Source of the DNA: Prosopocoilus inquinatus
Lineage: Eukaryota > Arthropoda > Insecta > Coleoptera > Lucanidae
Assembly: GCA_036172665.1 (NCBI GenBank)
Contig: CM069876.1
Coordinates: forward strand, 36,053,001 to 36,117,000
DNA length: 64,000 bases
Reading direction: 5' to 3'
Part shown: in pieces, positions 51,101 to 60,100 of the stretch
Numbering within the stretch: position 1 is the stretch's first letter
How the letters are laid out: each line of letters starts with the position of its first letter
The notes under the pieces: model-generated
What the model was told of the DNA's origin: nothing
The model's database searches: none
What the model saw: only the letters and a program-made list of their open reading frames with translations
Program-made: the position numbers and the translations under genes

Positions 51101-54100
51101 CATAATTATTGCAAGGAGAAATGGAGGCAAACATGCTCTTGCAGATGAGCTGGATATTGCGCAGCACCGCCTAGACTGCTCAATAAATATTGAAAAAAGG
51201 CTCGAATTTCGATTAAGTGCAGTGAATAGATAAGGGCAATGAATGAGACTCATTATTTATAGTGGAACATTGAAATCGTCGATTTCTATCTCGCGTCTAA
51301 ATTATCGCGACGACTCTATAATGTAAAACACTGATAATGTTTATATTATGTCTTATCGCGCGTAATCGATGGGGCAATGAGATTTGCGATTGTGGAATTT
51401 ATGACATGACAGATTGACATGGTTGACCGTGTATTTATTTCCTGAAACTATGTATGTATGTACATCACTGCCACAAAATACTGGGACAAGCAAATATTTT
51501 ATCATTTATAGTGGACTTTCTTCATTACTGACGTTTTCCCATCAGAATTTATAAATACTTGAAAGATGCTACTCTTAACCGAAGAACAAGAAGCAGTTAT
51601 CAAAAACATACCGAACAATCTCAGATGAATTCAGAATAAGTAAAAACCGATGAAGGGACCGTGACAGGAAACTTCATTTTGATTTTTGTTAAAAGTTTTT
51701 TTTTTTTTCAATTCAATTCATTTATTGCCTTATGTTTCGCAGGAAACTTCGACATTGTCAAAAAATTACATGTATAAAAATGTACACATTGTTGCCAAAA
51801 AATCGAGCACAGTTTCGGTGTGCTCGATCTTTCCGCAACCAGTTATATTAGTAAAAGACAAACAATAAAATTTAAACAAATATGACAAACAACACATAAT
51901 ATATTAATTATCACAAAAAAAAATCGTCGAGTGTATATAGGCACTTATCTAAAAGGTAATACTTGATTTCTCTTTTAAATGTGGAGACGCTACTTAATAG
52001 CTTAAATCTTTCGGGTAGCACATTATACACGCTTTAATACGCATATAATTTGGAAATTTTTGTGAGATGGAGAGCCTGTTTAAAGGTAAGCAAAAATTAT
52101 TTTTATTACGTGTTAGGTAATTCTGATGAAAATCGTTTTTAATAAATTTGTCTTTATTTTTGAAAATATAAACTAAGAGCTCGTAATAATACAGGCCATA
52201 TAATGTTAAAATTCCATATTTTTTGAAAATTGGCTTACAGGTAGTGCCAAAGTGTACTCCTTCTAATATTCGTAAAATTCTTTTTTGTGCTACAAAGACC
52301 ATACCACTGTGAGAAGAAACCCCCCATAGACAAATTCCGTATATCAGAAGAGATTGCACTTGAGCAAAGTAATAAGATAAAATTGACTCTTTACTGAGAA
52401 TATCTTTTAGTACTCTTATTTGAAAGCATAAAGGACTAACACACATCATTAATTCATATTTGGAAAACTCTTCATTCCCACATATGTTTAAAACTTCCAA
52501 AATTATCCCAATTTTTAAAAAAGGTGACAGATTCTCAGTCAATAATTACAGACCCATTGCGATATTGCCGTCAATCTCAAAAATTTTTGAAGTTGTCCTC
52601 AAAGATCAGTTATTAAAGTACTTTATAAAAAATAATTAAATCAGTCAATTTCAACACGGTTTCTTAAATAATAAATCTACTTATACTGCTTTAACACAGA
52701 TTACCGATGAAATACTAGAAAATCTAAATAAATCAAAACTAGTTGGGTGTATCAACTGTGATCTCTCGAAGGCGTTTGACCGGGTCGATTATAATATATT
52801 AGTAGAAAAATTGGAATACTATGATGTTAGAGGGAAAGCTTTAAATATCTTTAATTCATACATTAGCGGCAGGCAACAATTTGTAGAAATAAAACACTTA
52901 AGCGACGAAGGCAAATACTCTATTCACAAATCTAATAAACTTTACAATTGTTCTGGAATACCACAGGATTCTATATTAGGCCCGCTCCTATTTATCATAT
53001 TTATAAACGACCTCCCAACCAACATTGACGCCACTACAACATTATATGCGGACGATACGAATATTGTGGTCACAGGTGACAATAGAGATGATCTTGTGAA
53101 TAAATGTCAGACAATTATGACCCAGCTAATTCATTGGTTCAGTAACAACAAATTAACCCGAAATATGGATAAAACTAATATTTTAATCTTTGAAAATAAA
53201 TATAACGAAGATATCATAATAAATGATATTAATTTGAAAACTGTCACAAAATCGAAATTACTGGGCTTAACATTAGATAGTAATTTAAGTTGGTCTTTCC
53301 ATTTGGAATCATTGCTGCCAAAATTAAATAAAGCCATCTTTGTACTATTAAAATTGCGAAGACTCTGTGATATTGCCACATTACGTATGATTTATTTCGC
53401 ATATTTCAATTCAGTCGTAACATATGGCTTATTACTTTGGGGAACCAAATCCAATTTAAATCAAATATTGTTATTACAAAAAAAGCGATACGTGTTATAA
53501 AATATTTAAGTCCGCTGGAATCATGTAAACAACTTTTTATTGATTTAAACATTCCCACTGTCTTTAATCTATTTATCCTTCAATCAGAAATCTACGTGCA
53601 TGAAAATCTGAATAAGTTTACATCTAATTCTGATGTTCATCGATACAAAACTCGAACCCCAAGCTTCATTAGAATCGATCAAATAAAAAGTAGTAAATTT
53701 TATAATTCTCACATTTATATTAGCATTAAAATATATAACGACGAAATAAAATCTTTTAATGGCAAAAAATTCAAACATTATGTGAAAACCTTCTTAAGTA
53801 AATTTAGTTTTTATTCACTTGATGAATTTTTTAGCGCTGCACCTATACTCTGAATATTCTGAACAATATTTAATATTTATTTCTCATATGACTAACTTTT
53901 AATTTGTCATTATGTTATTGTTATTTATTATTTTATTATGTATACCTGCTAACTACTTTTTGTGTTTGTAATTTGCAATTGTAAATTTCTACACTACTGG
54001 TACAGAAGTTCAATATATATTATTATTATTATTATTAATTTTACTTGTCACAAAATTACAATGAGTTTTCCATTCCAAATCATTTTGAAAATAAACGCCT

Positions 54101-57100
54101 AAAAATTTTTGTCTGTCAGATTTGTTAATATTTACATTATAATCAACTGAAGAATTTTTATTGCGAGAAGTACGAAACACAGTGTAACTAGTTTTATTGG
54201 GATTCAAATATAATGAATTTACATGAAAGTATTCAACTAACTGCTTTGTGGTATCATTTAGTTCTTTCTGGATATTTTGTGTCGTTTCACCTTTGACAAG
54301 TATAGAAGTATCATCGGCGTATAAAACGATGTCACTACACGCTACTCTACCTACTATGTCATTAATATAGAGTAGGAATAACACAGGGCCTAAAATGGAA
54401 TCCTGTGGCACTGCCACACCAGTACACAAAATATTTGATGTAACATTGTTGTCAATCTGGCTAGATTCATCAAAATATCTTAAAGTTACATATTGTGAAC
54501 GATGTTGTAAGTAAGTTTTAAACCAGTTATGAACAGTGCCGCGAATGCTATAATATTCTAGTTTATTCAAAAGTGTGTTATGATTTACACAGTCAGATGC
54601 TCGGCTCAAGTCACAGAAATGTGCTACAGCAGTAAAAGTGGAACGTGCAGTACGGAAACCATGTTGTTTATCCGTTAAAATATTCTGTTTTATAATAAAT
54701 TTATTTAAATGATGTAGCATCGCATATTCAAATATTTTTGCAAACCCTGATGTAAGAGATGTCGGTCTGTAATTTTCTACGTTCATTTTTGACTCCATTT
54801 TAAAGATTGGATATACTGCCGCTAGTTTCAAAGCAGACGGAAATACACCTTCATCAAAACTACAATTAATTAAGTGAGCAATTGGTTTTGCCAAAATATA
54901 ACAAGTTGGATTTAAACTATAACATTTTGCTTGATTTCCATCAAGAATGACAATTGCTTTGTCCCAGTATTTCCTGGCCGCGATGGTACTGTTGAATTGC
55001 CGACAAGATGCACCTATAAAGCTGCTTTGGAGATTTGGAGGATTAGGTATTTGGGGATCGCTGTCATTGGCTGTCCTCATTCACTTGACGAAAGTTATAG
55101 TATAGTATATATTAGTAGGAATCCCCCAACACCCAATCTTCCAAGCAGGAAAAGCAGCTTAAAATATTGGCGGAGACAGGAGTTTCGATCACTTGCTATT
55201 GATTGAACTAGAGGCCCTCTACACCTTATTTTTTAATTCGGAGGAGTACTTTGAAAGTGTGGCGCTAAAAACGAGCTTTGTCGTTGGTAGCTGGCCGGAA
55301 TTGACCAATGACGAAGCTCGTTTGACCAATGGCAAAGTTCGTTTTTAGCGCCAAAATTTCAAAGTACTCGTCCGAATTAAAAAATAAGATATAAGTAGAG
55401 TCTGGCAGAATCAGCCAACTTTCAGCAAAAAGAGTCCCGTCAGTGTCAACTTGACAACATCACCTAACCTTGCAAGCTTATTTTCAATGTCAAATTTAAG
55501 TGTTGGCGCCAAACCGCACTTTCATTGTTTCTTATGATTGGCTGAAGTCCGTTTTGCTGAAATATGGCGGAACCAATTAAAAATGCACGCCATTCTGCCA
55601 GACTCTTGCTAGAGGATCTCCCTGGTTGACTCAATGTCACTTACCATTATTTTTTTTATGTTCTTACCATTCCATTATTTTTTTTATGTTCATGCCTCAC
55701 TTATAGAGCTTTCTTAACTTTAAAAGTAAAGTAAAGCTGGAAACTGAACTGACAACAGATTTAAACGTACTATCAAAAGGAAAGCGCAGGCGAAAGCAAT
55801 TAAATAATGGACGATTCCTTCTTCAAAATGGTACTGTTTAAATAAAACTTCACAGATTTTTCAAAAATCTTGAGCTATTTTCAAGGACATCACGCAGAAA
55901 AGTTGATTCCGCGACTTTTCTAGAAAAATAGCGAATTAAACATTGCGTGCGCTTCCGTTTATAATAATAAGTTCCGCTTCGTCGGGACTCACCCTTCCCA
56001 TAAATTTCCGTTATCATCTTCTGACAAATTGAAAAGTAAAATTTTAATTTGTAACTATCTAGACAGTGTGTCAAGAAGAAAAAGAAAACTTTCGAAATTG
56101 AAAATGAAACGCGTTGCTCTAAGGTGTAATGAATAATTTTATTTCTAACCTCCAAACTTTGTTGCTAAAACGTCACCAAAAATCACCCTGGTCAACATGA
56201 ATCATGTTTGGGAAAAAGCGGGCCTCCGACACAAACAAACAAAATTTTGACACTGAATATATTTTGTATATGAACTACACTTTTCATACAAAATGTTAAA
56301 TATCTTCGGAACGGTTAAGTTTAGGCATAGATTATGGTACACAAAACATGTCTAAAATTTTATGGGGAATCCAAATTTGGCATCACATATAGGGTGTATC
56401 ATTTGAAATAAAAAAAGTTGCGTTCAGTACCACTGTTTTGATTCACCCTGTATAGGTGAAAATAATTTTATGTTATAGACCTCTAAATTCTAAAATAAAA
56501 ATGTCTTGAAACTTATTTTGTATCTGCGGTAGTTATCGACATATAGCCCGAGAACGCAGTGTTGGGACACACTGTATTTAAAAAAGAATTGAAAAGTTTA
56601 AAGTTCATTAAATTTTTTCTATTAGAAAATATAAAACTATGGATTTTACGGATTAATCAATTAATATGTTTTTTTAGTTTCCCCAGATAACTTGTTTTTA
56701 AGTATTTACTTTTATATTAAAAAAAATGTTGTTATGAATAGCTTTCCAAATGAATTAAGGCAAATTTATGCAGTTTGTTTATTTTCTCGTTTTACGTCAT
56801 TATGTTTTATGACAGTTTTATTTTTACCTGTTTAGTCAACGCACGTACTTAAATTTTAAGTTGGAAAATTCGGGGTTAAAATAAGGAATTAGTACCACAT
56901 GGAAAGGGAAAACGCTCTTTGCATGGTTAGCAACACTGGCGACTACGTACTTGTGATGAGGAAGACACAAGACGATAAAACGGTTTTTCCTGCTTTGGAG
57001 ATTTGGAGAATTGGGTATTTGGGAATTGTTGTCATCGGCTCTCGTCGTTCACTCGACGAAAGTTATTGGTTACCGTTGATCACGTGATTTACGATGAAAA

Positions 57101-60100
57101 CCAATAGCAACAATCCCCAAATGTCCAATTTTCCAAGCAGGAAAAGTAACTTAAACAAATCTCCACCAGCAACGTTAGAATTATCGAGGTAGCGTTCGGA
57201 TTATCAGGCACGATTTCAGAATTTGGATTACTGGATGTTCAGATTAAAGAGGTTCCACCGTTGAGGTATATTCAAAACTAAGAGCTAAAATTAAAAAGGG
57301 TTATATAAATAATAAATAATGAATATATAAGTTTCGCGCAAGCCCTTATAACATTTGATTGGTGGAAGATCCACATTCTTTTTTTTCTTTCACCTTGAAT
57401 CCTGAACCACGAATGAAAACTCCTCGTTGATTTTCTGTTTTTGTAATTCCAGAGAAAAATTCAAATTGTTTCTTTCTTGCTATAAAATCTGGGGATTTTA
57501 ATTTCACAACACCTGTTCGGGCACGCGTGAAAACGCAGAATATTTTGGCTTTTTTATGTTTGCAAGCTCGTACGTCATTGTTGTGGCTTTAATTTCTGTA
57601 CAAAAATGTTATGTCTCTCTCTCTCTTTCGAAAAATATATTTAGAATTTTGTTTGAAATGTTTTTAGTTTGTTAAAAATTTGTCAAATTAAAAATGTCTT
57701 TTGCTTTACATATTTTGTAAACTCGTAGATTTATTTTTAAAATTCCTTATTCATAAAAAATTTAATTTATAATTTGTTTAGTCATTAATGTAACAATTTG
57801 TAATTCGCTTCGTCAATGTAATATTTCTGTAGAGATTTCTAAGATGCTGTTACACTGCTATTACTTTATCTCAAAAATTTGTAAGGCAGACAAGGGTCAA
57901 AATTTCCATCTTCATCCATCAAGAAAGAAGCAGAGAGCGATTCCTGGTTAATCTCTTAATTCAAACCAGTAACATCGTTAATGGTTGATTAAAATTTTAG
58001 AAAAAGAGTGAGCAAAAAAGATTGAAAATAGTCGTTTAATTTTCATATGATTTTGGTTTTAAATAAAGCCACAGATTTTGAGAATAAAACTCGAAGCTTT
58101 TGTCGTCGTAAAGTTGCGGGGATGTGGGACTGAATACTTCTTAATTCCCTCCCTCACAATATTGCTGTGACCGTTTGTTTGGTCTTTCAACGACGACGAT
58201 TTTGCGAAACCCTTGATATTTTGTTGTAAATAAAATTTATAAAATACACATCCATTTAATTACAAACAAAATATTTGTTTTATTGGTGTTTGTTTTCGCC
58301 GGAACGTTAATTAACTTATCGCCCATTGTTCCAAGTTTATTACGAAAATGTAACTGCGTCAACTTTGTTTGTAACTTCCTGCCAGTACTTGACTGTTGCC
58401 CCTTTCAACGACTTGTGTAAACTTGTCGTCTTTGGAAGGCCTCCACACTTTCCTTCTTTAGTTAAAAAAAATCTGAGAATTTGAATTAATATATGTTACT
58501 GCGAAATATGTAATAATTACAAAATCGAATGTAATGGTAGTTTGATCTGATAATCTTGTTTGAAATACTAAATACTCATCCTCGGTAATACGACTTAATA
58601 CGTCAATGCGTCTATCTCGCTGAGGTTGTGTATAACTATAATTAAAGTCATAAAAGCGTACTTATCAAAGAAAACCTGAGAAATATAAATTACAAGGAAG
58701 TTTAAAGGCTTGTACGAGTTCTCGCAAGGACAGTCCAAGCGTCCTAGAACTGTCGGGAGCATGCGCACAACAAAGAAACTTTGAATTTTTTTTATAGTGC
58801 GCATGCTCCCGACAGTTCTAGGACAAACCTTAAATAATCTTCCCTTACGCTTACTTAACTGTTACATTAATTTTAAACCTGACGTTTTACGAAAGAACAA
58901 GGAAATTATCGTCACAAAACAAAATCCTTTATTAAACAAGAAACAAAATCTAAGGGTTTGAATTGATATAAAAAACGAAGTAAATGACTGTGAAATATAG
59001 ATATAATAATTACAAATTCGAATGTAAAGGTAGTCTGATCTGATAATCTTGTTAGAAATAATAAATACTCATCCTAGGTAATACGAATTAATACGTCAAT
59101 ACGTCTGTTAAATTAATTTTAAACCTGACGTTTTACGAAAGAACAAGGAAATTCTCGCCACAAAACAAAATCCTTTATTAAACAAGAAACAAAATCTAAG
59201 AGTTTGAATTGATATAAAAAAGAAGTGGGTTACTGTGATATATGTAATAAATAGAAGCTCAAATGGAAAGGTAGTCTGATCTGATAATCTTGTTAGAAAT
59301 AATAAATACTCATCCTGGGTAATACGACTTAATACGTCAATGCGTCTATCTCGTTGAGGTTGTGTATAACTATAATTAAAGTCATAAAAGCGTACTTATC
59401 AAAGAAAACCTGAGAAATATAAATTACAAGGAAGTTTAAAGGCTTGTTCGAGTTCTTGCAAGGACAGTCAAAGCGTCCTAGAACCGTCAGGAGCATGCGC
59501 ACAACAAAAAAACTTTGGATTTTTTTTATAGTGCGCATGCTCCAGACAGTTCTAGGACAAGCCTTAAATAATCTTCCCTTATGCTTACTTGACCGTTAAA
59601 TTAATATTAAACCTGACGTTTTACGAAAAAACAAGGAAATTGTCGCCACAAAACAAAATCCTTTATTAAACAAGAAACAAAATCTAAGAGTTTGAATTGA
59701 TATAAAAAAGAAGTGGGTTACTGTGAAATATGTAATAAATAGAAGCTCAAATGGAAAGGTAGTCTGATCTGATAATCTTGTTAGAAATAATAAATACTCA
59801 TCCTCGGTAATACGACTTAATACGTCAATGCGTCTATCTCGCTGAGGTTGTGTATAACTATAATTAAAGTCATAAAAGCATACTTATCAAAGAAAACCTG
59901 AGAAATATAAATTACAAGGAAGTTTAAAAGCTTGTTCGAGTTCTTGCAAGGACAGTCAAAGCGTCCTAGAACCGTCAGGAGCATGCGCACAACAAAAAAA
60001 CTTTGGATTTTTTTTATAGTGCGCATGCTCCAGACAGTTCTAGGACAAGCCTTAAATAATCTTCCCTTATGCTTACTTGACCGTTAAATTAATTTTAAAC

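Noticed and set aside
58595..60026. Three similar 69-codon minus-strand frames (MRTIKKIQSFFVV...) as a small gene family
   Set aside because: They are copies within a tandem DNA array and include the hairpin; no start context, splice or protein constraint is evident.
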